Under the pieces are notes generated by a model. That model searched no databases and was not told the origin of the DNA. It was given only the letters and a program-made list of their open reading frames with translations. A DNA stretch of 64,000 bases from Ectobius pallidus (taxonomy: Eukaryota > Arthropoda > Insecta > Blattodea > Ectobiidae), in assembly GCA_964059195.1 (NCBI GenBank), contig CAXKWD010000004.1, forward strand, positions 116,453,938 through 116,517,937, written 5' to 3'. Within the stretch, counting starts at the first letter, position 1. Each line of letters starts with the position of its first letter. A program made the translations under genes and the position numbers. Below, one piece after another: positions 22,671-30,995 of this stretch.

Positions 22671-24058
22671 TGTTACGTAGTGGTGGCACCATGTCCCGTA
22701 AGAGGGCGCGGACAATGAGCAACCCCATAGAAACACCACCCCCTACATGGCATTCCGAAGAGGATGAAGAGGACGTCGTGGACAGTCCTCGAGCGATACG
22801 AGCCGTTGCAGGCAGCAGCGGTGGAACGGGAAATTCAGGACAACATGGAATACCACCAGGGGAGAGCGTGTCACCTGTGCCGCGACCTCTACCGTATAAA
22901 CATGTGACATTCACATTTATACAGAGATCGTGGGAGGAAATAGACACTTCCCTAAGTACACTGCCCATCACCATTGCGCTGTACCCCGTGCTGGACGATG
23001 AGATGTTGAAAGTGATAAAACAAGTGCTCCCGTGTTGTCTGGGATATCGTATACACAAACCTCATGTTAAGCTTAGCAATTTCATCATACTTACAGACGA
23101 AATGCAGGTGAGGGCAAACACGCCAACAGAAATGTCTTCCTTTGTACAACAAAGTAAGATCATTCACTACATGCCAAAGAACTTTGTAACTACTGGTTAT
23201 ACGTTATCCAATAAAAATGAGATAGCAGCAATAAAATACGGTGATTTGGTGGGACATAACAGACGAAATCAAATGGTGAAATTGCCTAACACTGACGATT
23301 TCGAAACCGTTAGCATATATGGCATAAGCACTAATATTCACGGTAATCTCGTGAATAGAAATAAAATGTATGAGGGGTATGTTTTAAATGCTCTGGAATC
23401 CCAACATTATGAACTGTTGGCGGCTGCTAACACCGCCGAGGATCTTAAATGGGAGAGTCTATCCTATGCCTACGGCATAGTAGACGAAAAAGGGGATTCT
23501 ACTAAAGTAGAAAGTACCTGGTCTATTGATAAGAGGGCCATATCGAAATGTAGGAATTTGGATAAGATTGAAATTGTGGGTGCCTCCGACGTAATAGAGT
23601 ACGACGTGGAGACCAACATAGAGGGAGATGTCCTGTATCCCGATACCCCGGACGGGTTTACACCCTCTCCTTTTTCGTATTTTATGGTAAAAGGCACAGA
23701 AAAAACCACCAGTCAAACGCTGTGGAAAGTGGGCTTTACGCCATGGCCAAGCACGTTTAATCCTAAAATGTATCGTAAAAACGCCGCATTGGGCGATCAA
23801 TGGCTCCAGGCAAAATACAATCCCATACAACACCATTTTTTCACCATGGTTCCAATACATAAATCTAATGGAACACTGATGAAACAACGGGCATCTTGTA
23901 TGGTGGAACAGAGTTTCCAGGTATCATTTATATTTCGTGATGAGGAAATTTCTGCTATGGCCCCCTTGGAAATGGCGCATATGCGCGCACGGGGATGTTT
24001 GAGGTCAGGAGTTCAGGATTACAATAATGCCAAAACAACACTACCATTTTTAACATAA
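22670..24058 (+). CDS. VP: Capsid-like structural protein (462 aa)
   Basis: Third gene of the rightward block. The open frame begins at 22640 with TTG, but the first ATG is 22670, overlapping the NS1 stop as TAATG; another ATG follows at 22691. From 22670 the product has a basic patch RKRAR (residues 10-14, possible nuclear signal), an acidic run (29-35), a Gly/Ser-rich linker (about 48-60), then a long globular part with beta-rich pattern. A Gly-rich linker before a jelly roll is usual in parvovirus-type capsids, and VP lies here in bidnavirus VD1. No phospholipase A2 motif is seen. The name rests on position and layout more than on recognisable residues. TTTATCTACAG just upstream (22650-22660) looks like a 3' splice site. 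An identical translation is encoded at 27998-29386. Confidence 0.65.
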   Translation: MLRSGGTMSRKRARTMSNPIETPPPTWHSEEDEEDVVDSPRAIRAVAGSSGGTGNSGQHGIPPGESVSPVPRPLPYKHVTFTFIQRSWEEIDTSLSTLPITIALYPVLDDEMLKVIKQVLPCCLGYRIHKPHVKLSNFIILTDEMQVRANTPTEMSSFVQQSKIIHYMPKNFVTTGYTLSNKNEIAAIKYGDLVGHNRRNQMVKLPNTDDFETVSIYGISTNIHGNLVNRNKMYEGYVLNALESQHYELLAAANTAEDLKWESLSYAYGIVDEKGDSTKVESTWSIDKRAISKCRNLDKIEIVGASDVIEYDVETNIEGDVLYPDTPDGFTPSPFSYFMVKGTEKTTSQTLWKVGFTPWPSTFNPKMYRKNAALGDQWLQAKYNPIQHHFFTMVPIHKSNGTLMKQRASCMVEQSFQVSFIFRDEEISAMAPLEMAHMRARGCLRSGVQDYNNAKTTLPFLT

Positions 24059-24075
24059 ATTGTATTTTATTGTGT

Positions 24076-24081
24076 AATAAA
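24076..24081 (+). terminator. Poly(A) signal for the rightward transcript
   Basis: AATAAA 18 bp after the capsid stop codon, in the 54-bp gap between the convergent gene blocks. Confidence 0.75.
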
Positions 24082-24111
24082 GCTTTCATATGTACACAAC
24101 CATGTTTGTTA

Positions 24112-24117
24112 TTTATT
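24112..24117 (-). terminator. Poly(A) signal for PolB transcript, overlapping the stop codon
   Basis: On the minus strand AATAAA overlaps the PolB TAA (24113-24115). Convergent transcripts thus end almost back to back. Confidence 0.6.
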
Positions 24118-27100
24118 TGTACTTCTGTCCTTCGTAACCATGAGGTAATGTTCCGATCCTATCCTCCATCACTTGCCGTTTTCTATCCTCCGAAACAAGC
24201 GCCAACTTGCGTTGGCGAACGCTATACAGGGTGTGGTTTTGTGAGCGGATAAGATACTGCTGTACATACAGCGATTGGTTCTCAAACAAACACCGTTTGT
24301 AGTCGTCAAAGGTTATACGACCTCGACTCGCATCTACGATTGCGGTTTCGGTGATTCCTTTGTTTTTCATCAAGGAATCGCCGTCATCGAACCGTAGGGC
24401 ATAAGTCTTGGCTCTGAGGCCTACAAACTCCAGTATCTGTCTGTGACCGGTTTCGTCCGCCCACAAACCAGGCACTTTATCTGTATCTTTGGTGCGAATT
24501 ACGTAATCGTCTGGAGCCTTTTCAAAATCAAGGTAACGCAACAAGTCCGGCTCGGAGGCCATTGTCTTTAGAGGGTGGGTTTCGCAATTGTGAAAATGCA
24601 TAATAAGAGAATCGGTATCGTGGTACAACAGATTTAACTTGTCACCAAATTTGGTCTTTAGACTATAATAAAACCGGTACACCTCTAGTTTAGCCAGTTC
24701 CAAAATGGTAAACCCGATCTGTACCGGTTTGTTCAGGAGCACCTTTGTATTGTTAAGTTCGCACAGAAAATGCCCGTCCACTTCGAGGAAATTATTTACC
24801 TGTGCGAGAAAAGCATTGCGACGACCGTGCATACCTGCCTCGGTCGCTTTTTTAACAACAAATTTCTTATATCGGAAGGTATTTTCGACAGTCTTGCCGA
24901 AGAGACTATTATTCATTAGCTTATAGGTGTTGGACAAGGGCTTGTTATCTCTGTGGACCTGTCTATTGCTTACATTACCCTGCACATAATCGTGCAGTAT
25001 GGGCGCTTGTTCGAAGATCCACACGTTGTGAACCTTTTCCACTTTCAAGCCCATCTGTATGTAATATTTTAAATTTTCGCTATGCAATAGATACCGATTC
25101 TTTGGTAAAAAGGTCGTACATAATCTGTTATCGTAATGGTGAGGGGCGAGTGGGAACTCGACGTCGCGATCGTGCAGTTCATTGGGATAGGTTATGTCCA
25201 CTAAGGCCAGGAAGCAATGCTTGTCGGTGGGCGACCAGCTTTCGAAGTCTGGAGGTAGGTCAGGTCTGTTGCAAACCAGTTCGCAAGGCAGACTGCCCAG
25301 CATCACTTTCGCATATAATGCATTCACATCGAGATACAATATATGATCTGTCTCGACGTCCTCGACCTTGGCATAACGTCTTATGCACTGAGAAACCCCG
25401 CCCCGGATCTGATTTTGAATTAAAGTGTATAAGAATTTTTCTCTTACGACTTTGAAATTTGTGGGGCTGTGCTTCAGGGCCAGTTGCCAGGTAAATGCCG
25501 GCGCACCCTGGAAATACACGGGATCTGTTCGGTATGCAGAATATGCGTTTTTTCGAAAGAGTTCGAATATGTCTGCCAGCAACAACACGTCCAGCCGAAG
25601 GTAATAGTTATGGTAATCTTCAAATTTAGCAAACCCCTTTTCTTGCCATATCGACATAGCGCGGTTTTTATCTTGCATTGCATCATGTAAATGGGAGTAC
25701 CAAGCATCATCGGTGTTAGGTAGGGGGTGGTTTAATTTAATTTTACTGTCAAACCATTCGTAAGGGAACGGAGCTTTTTCCTTAGCGTCGGATGGTGCGT
25801 ATTTAAAATCCGTAACCGTTGTGGTTAATTGTGCCAGTGAGGAGCTTAGGTAGTTATAAGTATCCAGGAATCGAACCCGGTTCCTCACGTTATCGACGCT
25901 TACAACGTCGAACTTTTCAAAATTTTTACCGGAAATTTTAACGTCGGTACCGAACCGGTGGATTAAATTCCTTATTATGTGATGACTGTCGTAGCCTCGA
26001 AAATTATGAAAATATATTGGGCACGTATTTTCGGGCACCAACCAACATCTTATGTGATATGAGCCGGGACGGCCGTCTATGTAATTTTTCCGACCCGAAA
26101 TGCGTTCGTCCGTCGCGTTCAATTTAACGCCACAGATTCCGCATTTAGGTGTTTCAATGCCAAAAGCGCATGACCAATCGTAAACATAGCCGATTATATC
26201 CTCAATGAAAGCTTCGGCCACGTCGTTACAATCATTAAGCGATTGCAGACCCTCCTTAACTATCTCACCATTGTATACCGCGACCCAACCGTACCCGGAC
26301 GGGATGTGTTGCTGCTGGTCTCGTTCTATGTACGATTCAAAGTCTGCATAACAAACAAGCCCATGCATGCAGTCTGGTTTGGCCCGAGGGCGTACAGTGT
26401 TGTCCTCGTCTGGCCCTATTGATACAACCTCCACTTCGCATTTATTGGGGACATGATACTTAAGACAATGTTCGCAAAAATGCCGGACTTCGCGGGTCCT
26501 ATCATTTAAAAAGGCATCCAATTTTATTATTAATTTGTATTTGCGAATTCCGCAATAATACAGATCTATATATTCCCTGTTACCGGGATCGCACCGTTTT
26601 TGATACAGAACATTACCTCTGTCATTGAAGATGCGAAGATTGAATCTGGCTGCCGTCTTATGCCAGGCCGGTAGCTCGGAGATGTGGACGCGAGCTGCAT
26701 TCTTTTCGTGCGGCGTCGCCTCCCGTCGTAACCATGCACGCACCTTCCTCCGACGCTGGTTGAGGTTGTCCCCGGGTCTTCTGGTATGGTGAAGAGCAAT
26801 GCACCCAATCAGCGTGTCGGAGGTCTTTGTAATTACGACGTCGGTGACGCCGCCGTCTACTTCGTCCACATCCATCACCTCATATTCCGAAGTCAGGACG
26901 TTTCTCGATGTCGGGACCGCAGTATTGTTGGGCTGGCACGGTGCAATCTTGAACCACCACCGGTCAATGCTGATAAATGCCATGCCTGACCCCGCTGCAT
27001 CTGGATATTCGTCGGGGTCGGTAAGCTTTTCGAACACCTCCCCGAAAAAGTCTTGGATTTGAAGTTCGTCAATGTCCAACAGCGTACTGACGGAGACCGG

Positions 27101-27277
27101 AATGTGCAGGAGGATCTCTTCGCCGTCCCTGATGAATAAAGCCGATGTGTGGATTACTAATTTTATAGTTTTTTCAATTTCTAAAAATGCCAAAATAAAG
27201 TTCACTGCATCGTCGTAGGACGTGGTGGTCCAGTAGCCTGCAGCTGGTTGAGTATCTGACCTCAATACGTGAGCCAT
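24113..27277 (-). CDS. PolB: Protein-primed-type family B DNA polymerase (1054 aa)
   Basis: Predicted to replicate the viral DNA. The start is the ATG at 27277, 43 bp downstream of the TATA box in the right TIR. Residues 1-300 are unassigned (a terminal-protein role is possible) and end in a Cys/His cluster, FCEHC...H...C (268-280). The 3'-5' exonuclease has Exo I ADFE (Asp312, Glu314), Exo II HNFRGYD (Asn425, Asp430) and Exo III Y559...D563. Between Exo I and II lies a second cluster, CGICG (379-383) with H408 and C411. Polymerase motifs are A LDVNALY (Asp650), B KLMNNSLFG (786-794) and C YHDTDS (Asp887, Asp889). This is the Polinton/bidnavirus type of PolB (DNA_pol_B_2). The gene is alone on this strand, as in bidnavirus VD1. 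All catalytic residues seen are intact and there is no frameshift. Confidence 0.92.
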   Translation of the reverse strand: MAHVLRSDTQPAAGYWTTTSYDDAVNFILAFLEIEKTIKLVIHTSALFIRDGEEILLHIPVSVSTLLDIDELQIQDFFGEVFEKLTDPDEYPDAAGSGMAFISIDRWWFKIAPCQPNNTAVPTSRNVLTSEYEVMDVDEVDGGVTDVVITKTSDTLIGCIALHHTRRPGDNLNQRRRKVRAWLRREATPHEKNAARVHISELPAWHKTAARFNLRIFNDRGNVLYQKRCDPGNREYIDLYYCGIRKYKLIIKLDAFLNDRTREVRHFCEHCLKYHVPNKCEVEVVSIGPDEDNTVRPRAKPDCMHGLVCYADFESYIERDQQQHIPSGYGWVAVYNGEIVKEGLQSLNDCNDVAEAFIEDIIGYVYDWSCAFGIETPKCGICGVKLNATDERISGRKNYIDGRPGSYHIRCWLVPENTCPIYFHNFRGYDSHHIIRNLIHRFGTDVKISGKNFEKFDVVSVDNVRNRVRFLDTYNYLSSSLAQLTTTVTDFKYAPSDAKEKAPFPYEWFDSKIKLNHPLPNTDDAWYSHLHDAMQDKNRAMSIWQEKGFAKFEDYHNYYLRLDVLLLADIFELFRKNAYSAYRTDPVYFQGAPAFTWQLALKHSPTNFKVVREKFLYTLIQNQIRGGVSQCIRRYAKVEDVETDHILYLDVNALYAKVMLGSLPCELVCNRPDLPPDFESWSPTDKHCFLALVDITYPNELHDRDVEFPLAPHHYDNRLCTTFLPKNRYLLHSENLKYYIQMGLKVEKVHNVWIFEQAPILHDYVQGNVSNRQVHRDNKPLSNTYKLMNNSLFGKTVENTFRYKKFVVKKATEAGMHGRRNAFLAQVNNFLEVDGHFLCELNNTKVLLNKPVQIGFTILELAKLEVYRFYYSLKTKFGDKLNLLYHDTDSLIMHFHNCETHPLKTMASEPDLLRYLDFEKAPDDYVIRTKDTDKVPGLWADETGHRQILEFVGLRAKTYALRFDDGDSLMKNKGITETAIVDASRGRITFDDYKRCLFENQSLYVQQYLIRSQNHTLYSVRQRKLALVSEDRKRQVMEDRIGTLPHGYEGQKYK

Positions 27278-27311
27278 TTTTGCGACTATGCATTTTACAA
27301 CAACTGCATCG

Positions 27312-27435
27312 GTTTATATAGCACAATGCAAATCCGGGAACATTGCCAAGCGTCCTTCGCGACAAGCCGATTTCACGAAAAAAGTCAGGCCGGGCCCACG
27401 ACGCCAACAGGTCGCGAAACCGGCCGATATACAAT
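27312..27435. repeat. Right terminal inverted repeat of the viral unit (124 bp)
   Basis: Complement of the left TIR at 21319-21442 with about three mismatches. Its inner end carries the TATA box for PolB. Outside it, 27436-27455 is a 20-bp ACTTAT-type filler before PolB sequence of the right block begins. Confidence 0.9.
27313..27320 (-). promoter_or_regulatory. TATA box in right TIR, driving PolB
   Basis: TATATAAA on the minus strand, 43 bp before the PolB ATG at 27277. It is the same sequence as in the left TIR, so both gene blocks use TIR-embedded promoters. Confidence 0.7.
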
Positions 27436-27455
27436 ACTTATACTTATACTTATTC
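27436..27455. other. Filler at junction of complete unit and right block
   Basis: Three ACTTAT-like units between the TIR end and PolB sequence. CTTATT also occurs in PolB just before the breakpoint, so the joint shows microhomology. The left junction has a 12-bp AT filler (21307-21318). Confidence 0.6.
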
Positions 27456-27943
27456 TGCATTTTCACAATTGCGAAACCCACCCTCTAAAGACAATGGCCT
27501 CCGAGCCGGACTTGTTGCGTTACCTTGATTTTGAAAAGGCTCCAGACGATTACGTAATTCGCACCAAAGATACAGATAAAGTGCCTGGTTTGTGGGCGGA
27601 CGAAACCGGTCACAGACAGATACTGGAGTTTGTAGGCCTCAGAGCCAAGACTTATGCCCTACGGTTCGATGACGGCGATTCCTTGATGAAAAACAAAGGA
27701 ATCACCGAAACCGCAATCGTAGATGCGAGTCGAGGTCGTATAACCTTTGACGACTACAAACGGTGTTTGTTTGAGAACCAATCGCTGTATGTACAGCAGT
27801 ATCTTATCCGCTCACAAAACCACACCCTGTATAGCGTTCGCCAACGCAAGTTGGCGCTTGTTTCGGAGGATAGAAAACGGCAAGTGATGGAGGATAGGAT
27901 CGGAACATTACCTCATGGTTACGAAGGACAGAAGTACAAATAA
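27456..27943 (+). pseudogene. PolB C-terminal fragment (right block)
   Basis: It encodes the last ~160 residues of the polymerase, starting just after motif C, through the natural stop at 27941-27943. It lacks exonuclease and polymerase motifs A-C and is therefore non-functional alone. The first 434 bp duplicate 20873-21306. The reading frame from 27269 joins unrelated TIR sequence and is not a natural start. Confidence 0.9.
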
Positions 27944-27997
27944 ATAACAAACATGGTTGTGTACATATGAAAGCTTTATTACACAATAAAATACAAT

Positions 27998-29386
27998 TTA
28001 TGTTAAAAATGGTAGTGTTGTTTTGGCATTATTGTAATCCTGAACTCCTGACCTCAAACATCCCCGTGCGCGCATATGCGCCATTTCCAAGGGGGCCATA
28101 GCAGAAATTTCCTCATCACGAAATATAAATGATACCTGGAAACTCTGTTCCACCATACAAGATGCCCGTTGTTTCATCAGTGTTCCATTAGATTTATGTA
28201 TTGGAACCATGGTGAAAAAATGGTGTTGTATGGGATTGTATTTTGCCTGGAGCCATTGATCGCCCAATGCGGCGTTTTTACGATACATTTTAGGATTAAA
28301 CGTGCTTGGCCATGGCGTAAAGCCCACTTTCCACAGCGTTTGACTGGTGGTTTTTTCTGTGCCTTTTACCATAAAATACGAAAAAGGAGAGGGTGTAAAC
28401 CCGTCCGGGGTATCGGGATACAGGACATCTCCCTCTATGTTGGTCTCCACGTCGTACTCTATTACGTCGGAGGCACCCACAATTTCAATCTTATCCAAAT
28501 TCCTACATTTCGATATGGCCCTCTTATCAATAGACCAGGTACTTTCTACTTTAGTAGAATCCCCTTTTTCGTCTACTATGCCGTAGGCATAGGATAGACT
28601 CTCCCATTTAAGATCCTCGGCGGTGTTAGCAGCCGCCAACAGTTCATAATGTTGGGATTCCAGAGCATTTAAAACATACCCCTCATACATTTTATTTCTA
28701 TTCACGAGATTACCGTGAATATTAGTGCTTATGCCATATATGCTAACGGTTTCGAAATCGTCAGTGTTAGGCAATTTCACCATTTGATTTCGTCTGTTAT
28801 GTCCCACCAAATCACCGTATTTTATTGCTGCTATCTCATTTTTATTGGATAACGTATAACCAGTAGTTACAAAGTTCTTTGGCATGTAGTGAATGATCTT
28901 ACTTTGTTGTACAAAGGAAGACATTTCTGTTGGCGTGTTTGCCCTCACCTGCATTTCGTCTGTAAGTATGATGAAATTGCTAAGCTTAACATGAGGTTTG
29001 TGTATACGATATCCCAGACAACACGGGAGCACTTGTTTTATCACTTTCAACATCTCATCGTCCAGCACGGGGTACAGCGCAATGGTGATGGGCAGTGTAC
29101 TTAGGGAAGTGTCTATTTCCTCCCACGATCTCTGTATAAATGTGAATGTCACATGTTTATACGGTAGAGGTCGCGGCACAGGTGACACGCTCTCCCCTGG
29201 TGGTATTCCATGTTGTCCTGAATTTCCCGTTCCACCGCTGCTGCCTGCAACGGCTCGTATCGCTCGAGGACTGTCCACGACGTCCTCTTCATCCTCTTCG
29301 GAATGCCATGTAGGGGGTGGTGTTTCTATGGGGTTGCTCATTGTCCGCGCCCTCTTACGGGACATGGTGCCACCACTACGTAACAT
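27998..29386 (-). CDS. VP: Capsid-like protein, second copy (462 aa)
   Basis: Reverse-orientation copy of 22670-24058 with the same translated sequence. The ATG at 29386 again shares a base with the NS1 stop. The frame is complete and the copy keeps its upstream genes and TIR promoter, so it could still be transcribed. The same caution about capsid assignment applies. Confidence 0.65.
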   Translation of the reverse strand: MLRSGGTMSRKRARTMSNPIETPPPTWHSEEDEEDVVDSPRAIRAVAGSSGGTGNSGQHGIPPGESVSPVPRPLPYKHVTFTFIQRSWEEIDTSLSTLPITIALYPVLDDEMLKVIKQVLPCCLGYRIHKPHVKLSNFIILTDEMQVRANTPTEMSSFVQQSKIIHYMPKNFVTTGYTLSNKNEIAAIKYGDLVGHNRRNQMVKLPNTDDFETVSIYGISTNIHGNLVNRNKMYEGYVLNALESQHYELLAAANTAEDLKWESLSYAYGIVDEKGDSTKVESTWSIDKRAISKCRNLDKIEIVGASDVIEYDVETNIEGDVLYPDTPDGFTPSPFSYFMVKGTEKTTSQTLWKVGFTPWPSTFNPKMYRKNAALGDQWLQAKYNPIQHHFFTMVPIHKSNGTLMKQRASCMVEQSFQVSFIFRDEEISAMAPLEMAHMRARGCLRSGVQDYNNAKTTLPFLT

Positions 29387-30147
29387 TATATGTCCCTGTA
29401 GATAAACAAAACCCAATCAGCAAACTGTTCTGGCGTAATATACACAGAAGGGGTGAAGGGTTCACGGAGTTCATACACAATTAGTCTATTACGTAGTGCT
29501 TCCTCGTCTCTAGGACTCAAATATCCTTTACCTAGTTTCTCGTGATTGCCGGTCATTATGACAGGGGTGCGGAACAGGTCCTGTTTATTCATGTATTTTT
29601 TGCCTACTTGTAAAGCGGCTCCAGCCAAAATATTTTTCATATCGTCGCACGTCGCCTCTGTTACAAATGGTTCCTCCAACAATATCAAGGATTTATTTAG
29701 GAAATTTTCGTAAGTGAATTCGGACATGCTATTTGCACATGAGGCATAACCCGTCACAAAATGTGACGCAATAGACTGGGCTATAAAACTCTTTCCTGCA
29801 TTGGATGGTCCGAGGAGGAAGAGGCAATTGATCTTCGTTTCCTTACCATTAAGTATTTTCTCAAGGTCGCTAACAAAACGAGTAGGAACAATATGATTTC
29901 TAATAAACAGTTCACTAATTGCATTTCTGCTGTGGCTGGTCCCATTTTTAGCACAATCTAATAAATAACCAAACCTGTCTTCTCTTTCTAATTGAAGTCT
30001 ACGCTTAATGTAACTGGATATGGAGATATTGATATTATTAGTCAACAAAGAGTTACTCTGGTATTTATTTAAAACAGAATCCCATTCTACAGGTGTACAA
30101 CGATCGAGCAACGCCGTGTAAGACGTTGCCCTATATTTATTTATCAA
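29386..30147 (-). CDS. NS1: NS1-like SF3 helicase, second copy
   Basis: Reverse-orientation copy of 21909-22670 with identical translation and all SF3 motifs. The absence of an in-frame ATG before Walker A is shared, so it is a property of the virus rather than decay in one copy. Confidence 0.85.
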   Translation of the reverse strand: MINKYRATSYTALLDRCTPVEWDSVLNKYQSNSLLTNNINISISSYIKRRLQLEREDRFGYLLDCAKNGTSHSRNAISELFIRNHIVPTRFVSDLEKILNGKETKINCLFLLGPSNAGKSFIAQSIASHFVTGYASCANSMSEFTYENFLNKSLILLEEPFVTEATCDDMKNILAGAALQVGKKYMNKQDLFRTPVIMTGNHEKLGKGYLSPRDEEALRNRLIVYELREPFTPSVYITPEQFADWVLFIYRDI

Positions 30148-30583
30148 ATGACTTAAAAGATCTGAACCTTTTTGGGGTGCCGAGACGAAATCCCCTGACG
30201 TCCTCCTCTGCGAAGGCCGTACTGCTTCCGGGACCGTGCTGGGTGTTACTGCTGCCAGGTTGATGCCTCTCCGGAGAATTGGTGGGATATACTCTGCGTT
30301 TGGAGATCAGCTCCAGAAATCGTCGTGACTGGTCCTCGGAGTGGTGCGGGCTGACGGGTACCACTCGAAGCAGGTCCTGGTACTCCCCAAACTTCTCCAA
30401 AAGATTCTCCAATTTAATGGAGTACGTTAGGCGTAAAACAATGGAGTCGTTGTCTCGACGTTCGAACTTGGCGTTTCCGGATACGAATATGCCCGTCAAT
30501 AGGATGTAGAGGTCCTCCGTGGGCAATTCGGTGGTATCCGTCGATTGAACTAGCCAGGCAGACGGTGTTGATAGCGCCGACAT
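30137..30583 (-). CDS. Accessory non-structural protein, second copy (148 aa)
   Basis: Reverse-orientation copy of 21473-21919, starting at the ATG at 30583 behind the TATA box of the third TIR (30615-30622). The translation from this ATG is the same as in the first copy. Function is unknown. Confidence 0.65.
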   Translation of the reverse strand: MSALSTPSAWLVQSTDTTELPTEDLYILLTGIFVSGNAKFERRDNDSIVLRLTYSIKLENLLEKFGEYQDLLRVVPVSPHHSEDQSRRFLELISKRRVYPTNSPERHQPGSSNTQHGPGSSTAFAEEDVRGFRLGTPKRFRSFKSFDK

Positions 30584-30613
30584 GACAATGTATCGGAAAG
30601 TGAAAATTTTCTC

Positions 30614-30724
30614 GTTTATATAGCACAGAGCAAATCCGGGAACATTGCCAAGCGTCCTTTGCGACAAGCCGATTTCACGAAAAAAGTCAGGCCGGGCCCA
30701 CGACGCCAACAGGTCGCGAAACCG
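30614..30724. repeat. Third TIR copy, outer tip missing
   Basis: Same as the left TIR read on the minus strand, but it stops at CGAAACCG (30724), lacking about the outermost 13 bp. It forms the right border with host DNA. One substitution (CCTTTGCG for CCTTCGCG) separates it from the other copies. Confidence 0.88.
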
Positions 30725-30947
30725 CATACAAATTTCTTCTTCTGATAGGTCATCAACTTCCGGACCTTAGTTATAATGCCGGCAATCATTATTTTAATTC
30801 TGTTTGCATGAGGTTAAGAACCTTCATGTACGTCTGTTATATTTTGTTGGTTTAAAGTACCTATCCGGTGTACTAGAGTTAGAATAAATTTGACATTTAG
30901 CAGTAGCAATAGTAAGTTAGTAGTAATAATACTTTCAGTAGAAGCAC

Positions 30948-30995
<48 letters not shown>

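Larger units (their letters stand above)
20482..30724. mobile_element. Endogenous bidnavirus-like locus (one complete unit nested in a partial inverted copy)
   Basis: Three blocks: 20482-21306 (PolB piece, reversed relative to the complete unit), 21319-27435 (complete unit), 27456-30724 (reversed partial copy with one TIR). Positions in the complete unit and the right block sum to 52056 at both ends (21332 with 30724; 24600 with 27456). For the left block the sum is 45473 (20482 with 24991; 21306 with 24167), so there are no net indels. 20873-21306 and 27456-27889 are therefore a 434-bp direct repeat flanking the complete unit. The TAGGCCTA motif frequent outside is missing here. Integration into host DNA is inferred from the repeat-rich flanks. 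Confidence 0.85.

Noticed and set aside
27269..27943. A 224-aa ORF joining TIR sequence to the PolB C-terminus
   Set aside because: It is produced by the junction at 27436-27455; the frame before it is TIR and filler.
20482..30724. Polinton/Maverick or adintovirus
   Set aside because: No integrase, protease, packaging ATPase or double-jelly-roll genes; the unit is only 6.1 kb and has a parvovirus-type helicase.
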